Below are positions 31,710-45,000 of a stretch of DNA of 64,000 nucleotides, in pieces (position 1 is the stretch's first letter; each line of letters begins with the position of its first letter). The notes under the pieces are model-generated. The model was given only the letters and a program-made list of their open reading frames with translations, was not told the origin of the DNA and ran no database searches. The stretch is from Cylindrodendrum hubeiense (taxonomy: Eukaryota > Ascomycota > Sordariomycetes > Hypocreales > Nectriaceae). The translations under genes and the position numbers were made by a program. The stretch lies in the NCBI GenBank assembly GCA_014621425.1, contig JAANBB010000210.1, positions 1-64,000 of the forward strand. The letters are read 5' to 3'.

Positions 31710-32711
31710 ATGTCTCGATACGAAGCAGCTCACGTCAGCCCCAAGGGCCCAGGCGATTCACGGCCTACGGCATTACAGATCATCAAGGATGAAGGAGCAG
31801 AAGGCAAGCTTGATGGCAAAGTAATTGTCATTACTGGTACCTCATCTGGCATTGGCATCGAGACAGTTCGTGCTCTCGCAACTACAGGCGCAAAGCTCTT
31901 CCTGACGGCCAGAGATCTTGCCAAGGCGGAAACAGCCTTGGCCGGAATTCTTGATCCAAAGCGAATGGAACTTGTTCAGATGGACCAAGGTTCGCTTGAC
32001 AGCGTACGCGCCGCTGCGAAGACGATCCTCGCAAAGACAGACAAGGTCAATATTCTCGTCAACAACGCCGGAATCATGGCAATCCAGGATCTGCAATTCA
32101 CCCAGGACGGCCATGAGTTGCAGTTTGGAACGAATCATCTCTCTCATTTCCTCTTCTTCCAACTGTTGAAGCCAGCGCTGCTCACTGCTTCAACCCCCGA
32201 GCTTCATTCTCGAGTCGTCAATCTGGCCTCCTCTGGTCACCGAGTCATTGGTATCAACGCATCAGACAACTACAACTTCCAAAAGGGAGATTATAATCCC
32301 TGGACATCCTACGCACAATCAAAGACCGCCAATGTGTACATGGCCAATGAAATTGACCGTCGTTACGGATCCCAGGGGCTTCATGCGACAAGCGTGCATC
32401 CTGGCGGCATTATGACTGCTCTCCAGCAACACGTTGCTACATCCGATCTCGAGACAATGGCCTCAAACACGGAGTTCCTCAAAGTGGTGAAGAGCCCGTC
32501 TCAAGGTGCTGCAACTACCGTGTGGGCTGCAATTGGCAAGGAGTGGGAGAATAAGGGTGGCAAATATCTTGAAGATTGCGCTGAAGCAAAGCGTGGTGCA
32601 GACGACGGCGATTTGACCGGTTCAGGCTATGTCAGCCATACTTACAATGAAGAGGAGGCGGCCAGACTTTGGAAGGACTCGTTGAAGATTGTGGGACTGA
32701 CTGATGAGTAA
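31710..32711 (+). CDS. Short-chain dehydrogenase/reductase (retinol dehydrogenase/WWOX-like)
   Basis: A single exon of 333 residues. ATG at 31710 is chosen because the upstream in-frame extension to 31563 lacks family similarity. The Rossmann motif is T42-G-T-S-S-G-I-G49, NNAG is at 118-121, Ser174 or Ser175 lies in LASSG, and the active pair is Tyr201-x3-Lys205. This is a complete classical SDR with an N-terminal extension of about 35 residues, as in fungal retinol-dehydrogenase-like or WW-domain oxidoreductase-like members. NADP(H) preference is likely but not certain. It would oxidise or reduce a hydroxyl/carbonyl group in the cytosol. It stands alone, 7.4 kb from the polyketide cluster, so it is not assigned to it. 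Confidence 0.9.
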   Translation: MSRYEAAHVSPKGPGDSRPTALQIIKDEGAEGKLDGKVIVITGTSSGIGIETVRALATTGAKLFLTARDLAKAETALAGILDPKRMELVQMDQGSLDSVRAAAKTILAKTDKVNILVNNAGIMAIQDLQFTQDGHELQFGTNHLSHFLFFQLLKPALLTASTPELHSRVVNLASSGHRVIGINASDNYNFQKGDYNPWTSYAQSKTANVYMANEIDRRYGSQGLHATSVHPGGIMTALQQHVATSDLETMASNTEFLKVVKSPSQGAATTVWAAIGKEWENKGGKYLEDCAEAKRGADDGDLTGSGYVSHTYNEEEAARLWKDSLKIVGLTDE

Positions 32712-33610
32712 AAGACTTGTTCATCATAAGCAAAGTATGGCAGCTCTGGACCAGAGAGTGACTTTCTTTCTTGACTTGGGTTGTATTTTATACAAACTAC
32801 ATACTATTGTGCTTTCTTTAAATGATACGTGCATCAAACTCAGAATGATACTATTGCTTTACCAGTCCTTTTGACTCCTGTTTCTCTCTGAGGGGTTCGT
32901 TGTCGAGGCTAACCCACCCATCTTAGCAATATTACAGAATGAAAATCCTCAAATACCCGCTGCTCAATAACTACATTGAGCCACGAGAGATTATTCTGCA
33001 GTGAATCCCCAAAGGTTTTACAGAGTGCTTGGTCACATCCATGCCCACACACCATGCCCCTACTTTGAAGACGATTTTAATGACAATAAATAGATATAGA
33101 TGGTCGGGGTCAGGGCTCTTTTCTGACACATTGACCGTAATAGATTGAAGACAAGAGACTACACAAATCTAGAGGAGAACTTACATCTCATCAGTTGCTA
33201 CTCTGGCGCATAACTACTACCCTATACTGATTAATTATTTTTGTTGCCGCGGCATACAATTCTGGAAAGATGTACAGCAAATAATATTCTAGCAAGGAAA
33301 GAAAATTGAGAGTACACGCAGAGATCCTATGTAGTCGTGCATAGTCACTCACGCTCATAAAGCCACAAGAGTGATCGTACTGTGTTGGTAGACGAGATCA
33401 CGTTCCGATGGATCTACTTGTATTGGTGGTTATGCTTGTTTCTGCCTATCCTGACCGCCCGACTCTGCCTCGGCTTTCTTCAGCAGCGAGCAAGCAATCA
33501 AATGCTACAATGAATCAAGCAACACTTCATATTATGTCGTGCCATGGACTGTTGTCCAATGATCCTTGTGACCCAGCAATACTGAGTGGAGTCCCTGTAT
33601 CTCCAATACT
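32712..33610. other. Intergenic, 0.9 kb, no gene seen
   Basis: AT-rich; holds the 3' region of the SDR and the promoter of the Zn2Cys6 gene. Confidence 0.45.
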
Positions 33611-35629
33611 ATGCGGCCTGTGAAGGCATGCTTGCAGTGCAGAAGCACCAAGCGAAGATGCGACCGGACAGGCGACTCGGCGTGTTCCCAATGCACTCAG
33701 CGAAACCTGCCATGCTCGGCCGCCATTCATAGCCTCCATGCCTCCCAGTCCCCTATGCCATCACAGCCTCTCCCCTCGGTTCTCTCAACTCTCTTCAGCG
33801 AAGAGAGTATTTACCTGGTAGATCTTTACTTTAAATTCATCCATGACCAGCCTCACAGCCTCTTCCACGAGCCCACCTTCAAGGCAAGCGTCGTCGCGGG
33901 CACCGTCTCCCAGCCTGTACTTTTAAGCATGATGGGCATGTCAGCACGGTATAAGCGCGCGCCCGCCACGATTGGTTCATGACTTTTGCTTGACCAGGTT
34001 TGACAAAGCATCAGGTTTGCGACACAGCCCGACATCCGGTCCCGCGGGCCCATGTATTGCGCCAAAGGCAAGGCCGCGTTGAAGGACGATCTCGAGAACG
34101 TATGCATTGAGAACATCCAGGCGTGTATCCTGGTAGGGAACAACTGCTTCGGTGATTGTTCCGCAGATGCTGAGTCGCTCTACTTTGGTACGTTTCTTCT
34201 GATTGGACCTGAAGCGAAATCGGCAACGTCTTCGCTGACCACGTCATTTAGTGATTGCCATTCGCATGTCTCAGATACTCAATCTCGGAGGATGCAACGA
34301 GGTTGATGATGGAGTCATGTGCGAGACAAAACGGCGCATATTTTGGACATGCTTCATAATCGACACGTGGGCCAGCGGCGGCTCAGACTTGTCGCGGCAG
34401 TTTGGATGGCAGGCTAAGCAGCCACGAGTGCCGATGGACGAGTCTGTTTTCTCCAGTATGAAGCCCGGAGACTCAGATATCGCCGAGTCAGAATGGAGAC
34501 CCGGCCTGTGGGGTCATATGGTAAGGTTGGTCGGGATATACTCACAGATACAACAGCTACACACGCAACTCGCCGAGACAGCTGAGTGGGACGAGGCTCT
34601 GATGGACGAGTCAGTTCGACGCCTCGAAGCCGAACTTGATGCCTTTGCACAGAACCTTGGCCCAGGGTTGAAGTTTTCGATGGAAAACCTGGCCGTGTTC
34701 GTGAGTCGTGGCCTAGGCAGTGTCTTCATGGCCTTTCATCTAGGTTACCATCACTACTACACGCTGCTGTTCTATCAATATCTCGACCAGCGTCGGCCCT
34801 CTACGAGAAACGGAAAGAAACACGCAGATCGCTGCAAAGCCCACGCGACGATTATCTGCAATATTCTGAAGGCCTCGCGGGAAGTCCCGGGGGCGGAGGC
34901 ACTGTACAATATCGTGGGACATGTCACGATCGTATCTTCATCGGTACTGCTGCACACGTACCTATTCGGAGAGCCTCACGAGCTCGAAGACTCCAGGAAT
35001 GGCCTAGAGTCGAACCTCGAGTCACTAGTACAGCTACGAAGCTACTGGCCCAGCGTAGAGCTGATGGTATGGAGTGATGCTTGGGCAATGTGCTGCATTT
35101 TTGCTAATCATGGCGCAGATTAATCGACTAGTAGTGTTCCAGAAGAATTGCATAATGTCTCTTGGCAGAAACACACATCGTTTTGACAAATGGATGGTCA
35201 AGTTTCTGATCGCACATTCTTTGGCACTCGAGGACAAGGTGGACAATATGTGGCCCGATTCTGATCAAGGCCAGACACCTGAGGACGCCTCCCTTGAAAG
35301 AAGTCGCATCACGCAATCTATGATTATGGATATACAAAACTCTGATACGTTTGGAGGAGCTACAGGGTATCCCGAATGAGGCTCAAATTGAAGATGTCAA
35401 CTGGAGCGAGGTCATTTGGCGCAGGTTGACGGAACGTCTAGGTGGCTTCATTGCATGGAATCCAACATATCTCATCATTAATATCGTCATGGAGGGAACT
35501 GGGCTGGAATTAATGCGAAGGAGGGCCGTTGAGAGCCAGAGAATTGAGAGGCGTAGGGACTCAGCTGCTTTCGCCTCTCTAGGAGCGTCTGCCCAGTTGT
35601 ACACAGCTAGCATTGTTTCGTGGAACTGA
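33611..35629 (+). CDS. Zn2Cys6 transcription factor with fungal-specific TF domain
   Basis: Exons read 33611-33948, 34015-34187, 34252-35066 and 35119-35629. The N-terminus carries C-x2-C-x6-C-x7-C-x2-C-x6-C starting at residue 7 (CLQCRSTKRRC). The middle region, with SLFHEPTF, AIRMSQILNLGG and KRRIFWTCFIIDTW, follows the fungal-specific transcription factor domain. The last exon changes frame near 35350: removing one T from the TTT at 35350-35352 would join NSDT to LEELQGIP without a break. An alternative is a further intron between about 35239 and 35357. It is a nuclear regulator. The nearest possible targets are the SDR upstream and the rhamnosidase/transporter pair downstream; no direct evidence links them. 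Confidence 0.75.
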
Positions 35630-36640
35630 GCAATCTATTCAATGCAACTGGTGTAGTCCCAATATGGTCGTAGCTGCACTGAGTGGGTAGTTCTGACGCG
35701 GCATCCGCGGGCTCCTCATGTCGGCTGCGCTCGGCCTCATCTCTTGTGAAGTTTCTTGAGTCGTCAGAGCTGCCCTGTGACCGCCCGGACCGACGCCGAG
35801 TCTTGCAATGGCCTGAGTAAATGTGCGACAATCCTTGCCGGTAGCTTGGTACTCAGTTTTCCCTCCACTCATCAAGGTCACACTCTCCGGTGTGGCTGGG
35901 TTCTAGATTCTCACTGCTCCTGGTTTGTGGGTTGCATGCGAACCCCGTCGACGTTTTTGCCGTCTCTGGGATGCGGAGAGAACCTGGAGAAGTGCGGGTG
36001 TGCGGGGAGGCTGCGAGGGGAGTGGTTTTAGCCAGAGATCTGAACTAACAAACTTCAGATCCTCGTTCTTAGCGGTGGGGTTGACGCCTTCTCTAGCCAA
36101 TGGAACGAGTTGAAAGCCGGTCTCAAAGCCGGGCAGATGAAAACTCGGGACTTTTCTAAGAGCGGGTCTGCGAAGCCAACCATATCAAAAGAAGGCCGGT
36201 CGGCACCACCAATCACACAAATTCAAAGCCGGCGCTAGTCATGACCCCACGTCACCACCCCGGAGACGGAGTCATCTGCAACACGACCTGCATGAATTTG
36301 TTGCACAGGGCAGGTCTCGGCTTCCAAGGTCTGCGCATTGCAGACATCTCGACGACGGTCGGTTGACCAGAGAACTAGCACAGGGGGCCTGGACATGGCA
36401 TGCCCTCGGACCATTGAATACCGACGCTATTGAGTGCCACCGCGAGCATGCCTCGGAAGTGACATCCAAGCAAGCTCGTGAACCATCGACAAGACATGGC
36501 CATGTCATTGTGGGATTGCTTGAAGCATTCACACTGCACACCCTGATACATGTGTCTCTCAAGGTTGGAATCTGGGACAAGGAAGTCGTAGAAAGTCTTC
36601 AATTGCAACAGCAGTGCAGGCATGATCCTGCGTCGGTGAT
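35630..36640. other. Intergenic, 1.0 kb, no gene seen
   Basis: Between the ends of two convergent genes. Overlapping short frames on both strands around 36270-36640 have no recognisable domain. Confidence 0.45.
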
Positions 36641-39600
36641 CTAAGCTGTGATCTCTAGTCTATATTGGCCCTGGAGCAGCTTCAACGTCTTTCCCTTAAA
36701 GTTCCGAGTTTCCTCAACCGGTAGCCGCTGAATCTCCACTGTGCTGGTCTCTCCGGGCAAGATCAGCTCGCAGGTGGTCCCAGTCGGCACGCTGACACCC
36801 ACGACGGCCTTTGTCGCATCCTGGCTACCTCTGCGGTCGAACCGAACCGATATCAAGCCGTAGGGCGACTCGATCTTTCCCTCGACGAAGTCGAACTCGG
36901 CTTTGAAGCAGGGCCTAAGCCTCCACGTGCGGTATGCGTCCGTCAACGGCTTGACGCCGAGAGCGTAGTCGTAGAACCACTCGTATATCGTGCCGAGCAT
37001 GTCGTGGCACTTTGAGCGGCAGTTGTCCTGCCAGAACTCCAGCAGGCTCGTTTCCCCGCGCCGCAGGAAGCGCATGTACGAGGGGTGTTCCGCTTGGCGC
37101 ATCATGTTGAGTACAATGTCAGGCCGGTCCACCTCTTCCTCCGCCAACGTGTTCCAGAGGTATTTGAGGCCAATTTCGCCTGCGCGCATCACATGGCCGG
37201 AATCCTCCGCAGCGGCGACAAAGGCTTGTATAACATCTGCGCGGTGTTTCAGCGGGACTAGACCGTGCTGAAGGGCAATGGCCTGTGCCACCATCGTGCG
37301 GTCTCGCGTGTCCGGATTGTCGCGAGAAGTATAGAAGGCGTAAGGGAACGTCGTGTTATCGGTGACGAGGAGCTGCTGGTTGTAGACGGTGTAGATCCTC
37401 TCAGCCCAGGACGTAAATTTCGCCTCATCACTAGTAAATCCTAGTTCCTTGGCCATCATGGCCACATTGCGCAGACACTTGTAGTAAATGGCCGTCTCAA
37501 TGTTTGCTTGGTGATTGCCAAAGGCAATGCTGTAGCCCCAATCTCCAAGTCCGTGCTCGATGAGTCCGCCTAGTCGCTCTTTACCTTCCATATATTCCAT
37601 GTACTGTACGCATGGCCGGTAAATCTTCTTGAAGACATTTGTGCTACCGTAGTAGTGCTTAATCAGCTCTGGGAGCAAGCACACGGCGCCTCCCCAAGTG
37701 ATGGTGTCGTGCATAGGGCCACACCTTTAATTGACGTTAGTCATTATACAGAACGGGCACAGGCTCATCAGTGGCAGAACATACATGTATCGGACCAAGG
37801 GTGCCATAGTGGGTACAAGCCCAGAAGGTTCCTGGGTGTCAATGATATCGTCTAGAATCTTGGAGTAAACAGCCTCCATATCACGCACGTACTGCGTGGA
37901 AGGGAAGAGCAAAGACGACACCTCAAGCCATCCGAACTTTTCGATTTGCGGGCAGTCGGTGTGGTAGCTAAATATGTTAGAGCTGAAGGTCCAGTAGCAG
38001 GCGTTTATCAGTGCGTTGACGTCTTCCTTGTCCGTCTTCACAGAGCCGAGTTGTGGGGCGCCGGATGAGACGTGGCGGGCAGTAAGCGAGTGAATGACAG
38101 GAAGACCGTCCTTGCCATCGAGCGAGGCGCCTTCAACCTGGATGTATCGGGCACTCGTGAAGCTAAAGTCTGGCGTCCAAACTTCTTGCTCTCCCTTGCC
38201 CAAAAGCGTAATCTTCGAGTAGACACCAGTTTCGAACTCCTTGAATAATGGGTCCGGCATGAGCACCAAGCCATCTTCGCCGATCGTTTCCGAGTACTTG
38301 ACGCGATACTCAGCCCCAGCGAGGCCGCTGGCCTCGACCTGTACCATGATTGACGCATTCTGGCCGAGGTCGTACATGATGACTCCTGGCTTGACCACCT
38401 TCTGGCTGACGGGCACAAATGTGTTGTGCAGGATGACGGGATGTTGGCTCTGGTAGCGCAGCTTGCCCCTTGGCCCTGTGAGTGGCTTGGCAGGCTGCCA
38501 GTCCGCATCGTCGAAGGCTGGCGCATCCCAGCCGACCGGGTACGCCCGTCTGTCGTGGTCTTCGGATGCGTAGATGTTCGCGAGTGTCGTGGCACTATTG
38601 CGGACCTTCCAGGTCGGATCGGAGATGATGCACTCGTGTGTGCCATCGTCATAGTGTGCATGGATCTCGGCAAAGAAGCACAGTTCGTTTCCGTAGCGTA
38701 CATACGTATTATCCTCGTACATGGGCCAGAAGAAGCGGTCTCCTTGGTCACCGGCGTAGAAACCATTGCCTACATGGGCCCCAATTGCGTTTTCGCCGTC
38801 GGAAATGTGGTCGGTCACATCGTATCCAACAAACTGCACTGTCCTGTGATAGTTGGTCCAGCCCGGGTCCAGCACGTGTGACGACGCTGGTTTGCCATTG
38901 ACGCTAAGGTTGAAATGGCCCAAGCCTGATGCAAGTATAATGACGCGCGAAGGCTTTCGCTGAAATGTAAGGGCTTTGCGTAGGTAAATCGGTTTGTCGC
39001 CGCCGTTACCAATCCAGACAGCCTTCCAGCGGTTGGCCTCGTCCTCGAACCAAGTGCGAAATATGAGGCTGGTGTGTGGCATCTGTGGCAATCGCGTAGT
39101 CAGCAAACTGAAAGTCGCGACATTGGTGATGTGGCTCTTACATAGGTCTGGTTCATACTATACGGTGGTAGCAGTTTGGAGGATCGAGGGTACGACGTGT
39201 AGAACTCGTTGACTGAGCTGGTCGCTTCGTTGCCATGCTGGTCCCAGACCGTCACGGTCCAGTAGTAAAGCGTGGTCGACTTGAAGCCGCCCTGGGGGTT
39301 GCAGAGGATGTTGCGTTGCTCACAGCTCTCCGTGCGGCCAGAGTCGAAGCAGATCTCCTCGTCGCCCGACTTGCTGGTGCTTTTGCTGTCCGACACTACC
39401 AGGCGGTATGCCACCTGTGCGGCATGCTCGTCGGTGATATCAAGCTTCCAGAAGACGCGGGATTCGTCGACATCGAGGCCAATGGCTTCGCCGAAGCCGT
39501 GGATGCCACAGCAGGTGACTTCCATGGTGACTGATTTTGGCTGAGGCGTTTTGGTTGCGAGAGTGCAGTCGTCGATGGACCATGGGTGGTGGAGGTGGCG

Positions 39601-39687
39601 GTTGGCTCGACGCAGAACTCGGGTTAAAGCTTCTGCCCCTCGCTCGTTCTCGGGGCGAATTGGCCCGTTGGACGGGGAAACGCTCAT
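36641..39687 (-). CDS. Alpha-L-rhamnosidase, GH78
   Basis: Three exons read 39687-39142, 39082-37785 and 37724-36641, giving 975 residues; the first ATG in frame is at 39687. The order is the beta-sandwich N-terminal rhamnosidase domain (VFWKLDI, YYWTVTVWD), the carbohydrate-binding part, then the (alpha/alpha)6 catalytic domain with D558-C-P-Q-I-E-K-F-G-W-L-E. The better-known GH78 form is DCPQRxExxGWxGD; the shorter version here, lacking the final GD, resembles a fungal subgroup. No clear signal peptide is visible, so it is probably intracellular. It would cut terminal L-rhamnose from plant glycosides or small oligosaccharides. It is divergent from a sugar transporter across 644 bp, which suggests uptake then hydrolysis. 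Confidence 0.9.
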
Positions 39688-40331
39688 GGGTCCAGTCCTG
39701 ATTTTTGTTACACGCACGAGCTATTGCCTGTCGTCTGACCTGACTTCCAATTGGAACAACCCACGACTCCAGTCATGAGCTCGACGGTGCCGTGACCGCG
39801 TCGAGGGGAGCACCGGAGACCCCACACGAAGCCCGCAGCCCCATCGCCAGGGATGGGGGTGCAGCTATCATTCCGGGCACACTCCACGCTAACCGACCTG
39901 CATGGGCCGATAGTTTGGGGCGACCTGGAAACTTGGGGAACGGACCGTGGGACGACGGGGACGACGGGGACAACGGGGACGAGTTTTGCAAGAGTACGTG
40001 ATCATCACTCGGCCTAGATACTGCCGAGATTGTCACTGCAATTGGCAGTCTCTGCACCCTCCTCGAGCAGAGGCCCGGGGGCTAACCTGGCTAACCTCGA
40101 AGCCCACTGCTCCCCTGTTCCTGCGCCTGGCGCTGCATTTGGAAGTGCCTCCATCAGCGTCTGTCCACCCAACTTCTCCGCATTGCACCGACAAGGGGCA
40201 AATCTGGGGTATGGTACGGCGCTATATAAACCTCCAGCGTTCCCCAGACTTGGACTCCCCATCAACTCATCCCGCCTCTTCACGCCCATGCGCAGCAATT
40301 GCACCTTGGCCCTGCTCAACTGATCGTAACC
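39688..40331. promoter_or_regulatory. Bidirectional promoter, rhamnosidase / sugar transporter
   Basis: A 644 bp GC-rich region between divergent starts, consistent with joint induction. A clear TATA box lies on the transporter side. Confidence 0.5.
40222..40230 (+). promoter_or_regulatory. TATA box of the sugar transporter
   Basis: CTATATAAA about 100 bp before the ATG at 40332, at the usual spacing for a fungal inducible gene. Confidence 0.6.
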
Positions 40332-42004
40332 ATGCCCAGCGGCGACGCCATCACCATCGCCTCGGCGGCCTTTCTGGCCGTCGGAGGTTTCCTCTTCGGC
40401 TACGACTCTGGTATCATTAGCTCTACCATCGCTCTCCCTCACTTCATTGAGTACTTTGACGACCCCAGTGATGACACTGCTGGAGGCATCGTCAGCTCTT
40501 TCCAGGGAGGCGCTGTCCTCGGAACCATGATCAACATGGTGAGTCTCCCCATCCAGCACCAGCATTCCGCTCCAAGGAGTCCGCGTCGTCGTTTCCAACA
40601 TGTGGCTAACTCGTGGCTCGCGCTCTACAGGCCGTTGCCAATAAACTTGGTCGCAAGAAGACCATCTTCGCCGGTTCTGTCGTCTCGCTCCTCGGTTCGG
40701 CTCTGCAGGCCGGATCCACGACCATGGCCATGCTCATTGTGGGCCGCTTTATCGGCGGTATGGCCGTTGGCATGCTGACCAGCACGATCCCCATGTACGC
40801 CTCGGAGATTTCCACGCCCAAGTGGAGAGGCGCCCTCTCCGGTCTCCTTCAGTGGTTCCTCAGCTGGGGGTTCTTAGTGGCTCAGTGGCTTGGCTACGGA
40901 TGCTCATTTTCCAAAACGGCCTTTTCTTGTTAGTCCTGGGAACCCAATGGATGATTCCGTCACTGCATCTCGCTAATACTATCATTTTTAGGGCGATTTC
41001 CCCTTGCCTTCCAGGCCATCCCCGCCCTTATCCTAGTATCCGGTATCTGGTTCTTGCAGGAGTCTCCACGTTGGCTCATGGAAAAGGATAGACACGAAGA
41101 GGCGCGCGTCGTTCTCGAGAAGCTACGAAAGGGCGAGGACCCCACACGAATCAACCTTGAGTTCCTAGAGATTCGAGACGTTATCGCTGCCGACCGAGAG
41201 ATCGGCAAGGTGACTACCATGTCTATCCTCACAAAGGCTTCGTGGAGGAAGCGACTTTTGCTCGGATGCGCAGTCCAGGCATTTGGCCCGCTCTCCGGCA
41301 TCAACGTCATCAATTAGTAAGTGGTGATGTGTGCGATTGCGCTGAACACTAGCTGACAAGGATCGCTTAGCTATGGACCTCGTATCTATGAGATTTTGGG
41401 CATCGACACACAGACCTCCTTGATGATCATCGGCATCAGCGGCGCCCTCTCGATTGTATACTGCACTATCGGCCTTTGGATGCTTGACAGAGTCGGCCGT
41501 GTTAAGCCACTCATGGTCTCAGCTCTCGGACTCGGTGCTGCCCTCCTCGTCAACGCGGTCCAGGCACAATACATCGACCACAACAATACCAACCAATTGC
41601 GCTCGATGGTTGCTATGAACTTTGTTTTCAGCCTGTTTTATACTCCTCTTGGTATCATCTCCTGGGTGTACCCGGCTGAGATCTTCCCTGTTGAGGTGCG
41701 CGCGCTGGGCAATGCCATCACCACCTTCACCAACTGGGTTGTGAACCTCGTTTTTGCCCAGTTCTCTCCTGCCGCACTTACGAAGCTCGGGTTCCGCTAC
41801 TTTTACGTCTTCTTCGTCTTCAACCTCATCGCCTTCGTCTGCTACTGGTTCTTCTTCCCTGAGACCAAGGGCCGCACCCTGGAGCAAATGGATGTGCTTT
41901 TCGGCGATCAGCTCGTTCCCCATGCCTTGGATGATCCGAATGGTGCCATGGCTATGCACAAGGAGATGTCGGTGTCGGCGCATGTTGAAGACCAGCATGT
42001 TTAA
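40332..42004 (+). CDS. MFS sugar transporter (SP family)
   Basis: Four exons read 40332-40538, 40631-40928, 40992-41316 and 41371-42004, giving 487 residues with matched phases. Sugar-porter signatures are present: GGFLFGYDSGIISS in helix 1, GRFIGGMAVGM with EISTPKWRG after helix 4, a variant QESPRWL (Gln for the usual Pro) before the central loop, GPLSGINVINYYGPRIY in helix 7, and PETKGRTLEQMD after helix 12. It would carry a monosaccharide or small glycoside with protons across the plasma membrane. Pairing with a rhamnosidase suggests rhamnose or rhamnosides as substrate (inference). The N-terminus is short, so helix 1 begins almost at once. Confidence 0.93.
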
Positions 42005-45000
42005 TTCCGAATAGCCTGGACATTGAATGGCAAGGACCAGAGGCAAGCCATTATAACACAAGCTTGCCTACGAATGGGAGTTACGAGTGATCTAGTGTAC
42101 CTGCTAGATAGCCTATCATTATTGTCAGAGAATGTCATATTTTGACACAGAGGACCATGCGCTGGCCATATGTGTTGCGACTATTTGAGTGGAGCTGTGC
42201 ACTTGCTCTAATTAATAACTTGAGTCTCTTTGATTGCCTGAATAACCAAGTGTGCTTTGCCTTCATTGGTCCGTTTTCCTATTGCGTTTCGGGGATAAAT
42301 TGCAGTCGATGACCTCTTCAATATCTGGCTATCTGAGCCTGAGGTTGTGGCTGTAGGGCTCCGTGATACCTGTGATGGTGTGATAGTGACGAATGAACTC
42401 GAACGTGAAAAGAAAGAATGCCCTACCCTGGTGAAATGAAGAGCCTCGAGTACTCATCCTGGTCAACATAATGCAGAGTAGCCTAGCCACCGGCTACACA
42501 GCAGTGGTAATTATACACAAGGTCCCTCCTTGAATGTTACTCTCCCAGATCACTAAGCATTGTACTCCAGCTCATGATAGATCAATATCGTTTGTTCATA
42601 AAATATATGACAAATGTTGTTTGGGAATCTGAGCAGATTCAAGGTACGCATATGGAAGAACCAATGGTGGTGGCCCGAATACGGGAAGGGCTTGGAAGCA
42701 CGAGTGAATAGTCACCTTAGTAGATTCCAACGACTCCCTCTTGAACAGAGGTTCGTTGGGTTATTGGAGTGTTTGCGGTGTGCTTGCAGAAAATTCTCCG
42801 GCTTCACTCACTCTTCAAGTTTCACGGTGAACGAGCCATCCAGTAGGATATTTTTGCCGGCACCCAGGGCATTCGTATTCTGCAGTCGCCATGCTACAGT
42901 CACCGAGAGGATGAAGACTGCACATAGCATTCGCGCTGTTTAAGTCTGTAAAATAGATCAGCTACACATTTTAAAACATAACACTAAAACGCAACGCACC
43001 CCGATATCCAGTCTGCAATCGTGTAAGCTTGCCAGCCTTGCAACAATTGCTTGCTAGCTGATATACTGTGTAGTGGGAGGGCACAAGAGACACTGGAAAT
43101 TTTAACAACCTACTTAGAAATTACAAGGTTGTAGTGACTGTGGTGTGTGATGATACTGATTCGTCTGTAATAATGATGACGGCTAAGCCTAAAGGTGATG
43201 AAAGTGAACAAAATAGACAAGACTGATCGATACCATCTTACAATATCGTCTGATCAAATGCTTCACTCAACGATGTCCTAAGAGAAGGCCGAAAAGACTA
43301 TGAATTGAGAATAGTGATAGATGACTGCGAAAATAACTGATGATGCGTGCTGATCATGATCCTCCTGATCGTGAAGATGCAGATGAACAGCCTCACCTAA
43401 CGTGCCTAAATCCTTCCTTTCGATCTCAATAACTAACTAATTAGGTTAAGTCAATAGTCGTAAAGCAAGGCGAAACTCGCTGTTGAAAGCCTCTTAGCTA
43501 GTTAGGAGACGAGAGGTGTTCAATACAGCTCTTATGAATTCATTGTAGTTGTCGTATTTGCGCTCTCCGGAATCTCCAGGCATTATAATTTTGAGAGTGA
43601 CATCCTCAAAGTTACGTGTGTCGTGCGCCACTGAAACAATTAAGAAGGGATCAAGTTTATGCTCGATACAACGCTTATTAGCGACGACTTCGCCAATGCA
43701 GATAGTGTGAGAAACGCATATGGAGCAAGACCAACCCCATCCACCAGCAGCAAAATGTAGTGTAGGGTAGCTTATTTAGTCTCGACAAAAATCTGGGAAA
43801 TATAATAACAACCACACCAGCCAAGCAAGCAATTGATAATCCGAATGCTGAGAGACTGTGATACTGAGAGATGAATTCATGATAAATTCATGAATAAATT
43901 GTGCAAAATAATTGAGAATTGGAGACTGTGATATTAGCTGAGCTGGAGCCTGGAGAAACTAGAGTGTATCAGGCAGGTACATCTAAGTCTGGCAAAACTT
44001 AGCAAGAAGCCCAGTCACTCGCATTACTCGCGTGTCATTCCTGACCAAATCTACCAAATCTACTCAACACAATAAGATAGCATAGGCCCTGCTTGTATCG
44101 TTCGGGGGGCCCAGCAGCGCCTTGCCTTCATCATCTACGCTCACAAAGTCGCCCCATCAACAATAGCGGCGTTTGCACTTCCCAGTCCGGCGTTTGCAAA
44201 CAGCCATATTTTTCGCAGAGAAGTCGTTGCTAGCTTATATATGGTAAAGAAAAAGGATTGAAGTTCGAAATTGGAGATGGAAGTGATTGAAGAAAGCAAA
44301 TACGGGGGTGATTAAAGCCGATGAATCGCAGTTGTAGTTAAGTGGATGTGGGTAGACGACACTGACTTGCTTACCAAACCAGAATAATGTCTGCAGAGTA
44401 GAGAAAGGTGGACTTGATGGATGAGGGGACACGATTTTGACACATTTGAGGCAACATAGCCTTACATGAACACGCCGTCAAAGTAAGGCTAACTCAGTCA
44501 TACAGAGCTATCTTGCTCACGGTCGCTTGTGTGGCCGTTATGCCCGCCAGTTTCCAGTGGCTGAGCGATGGTCCTGTGGGTTTGACTAACAGTGTGGCCT
44601 TTTGGGGTCATGTGGCGGAATGAAACAAAATAACGTGGAGCATAGCGAGGATGGATCAATCTCCGATGGATCCGTGCGCCACTCACCCACAATTAAGTTA
44701 AGGACGCGACCGCCCGGTTAGCCCCAACAAGCATCGGATTACAAGTCATATCATGCAGAGGACCAAGATGGCACGGTCGCACTGCGGTGTGCGTTTTGAG
44801 CTAATGGGCTCACCACAGCCTGATATGATCAAGACGTTCTTGATGCGTGACGGGAGTCATGCAAGTATGTGAGCGTGGGGCAATCACACTTCGAGCTATT
44901 AATGGCTTAGTGCACCGTGGTTAGTAACCATGGCTGCAGCATGACTTTTTGGCCTGATTGGCTAAGCGATCGGTCTCTCCGTACCAGTTCTGGGAGATCA

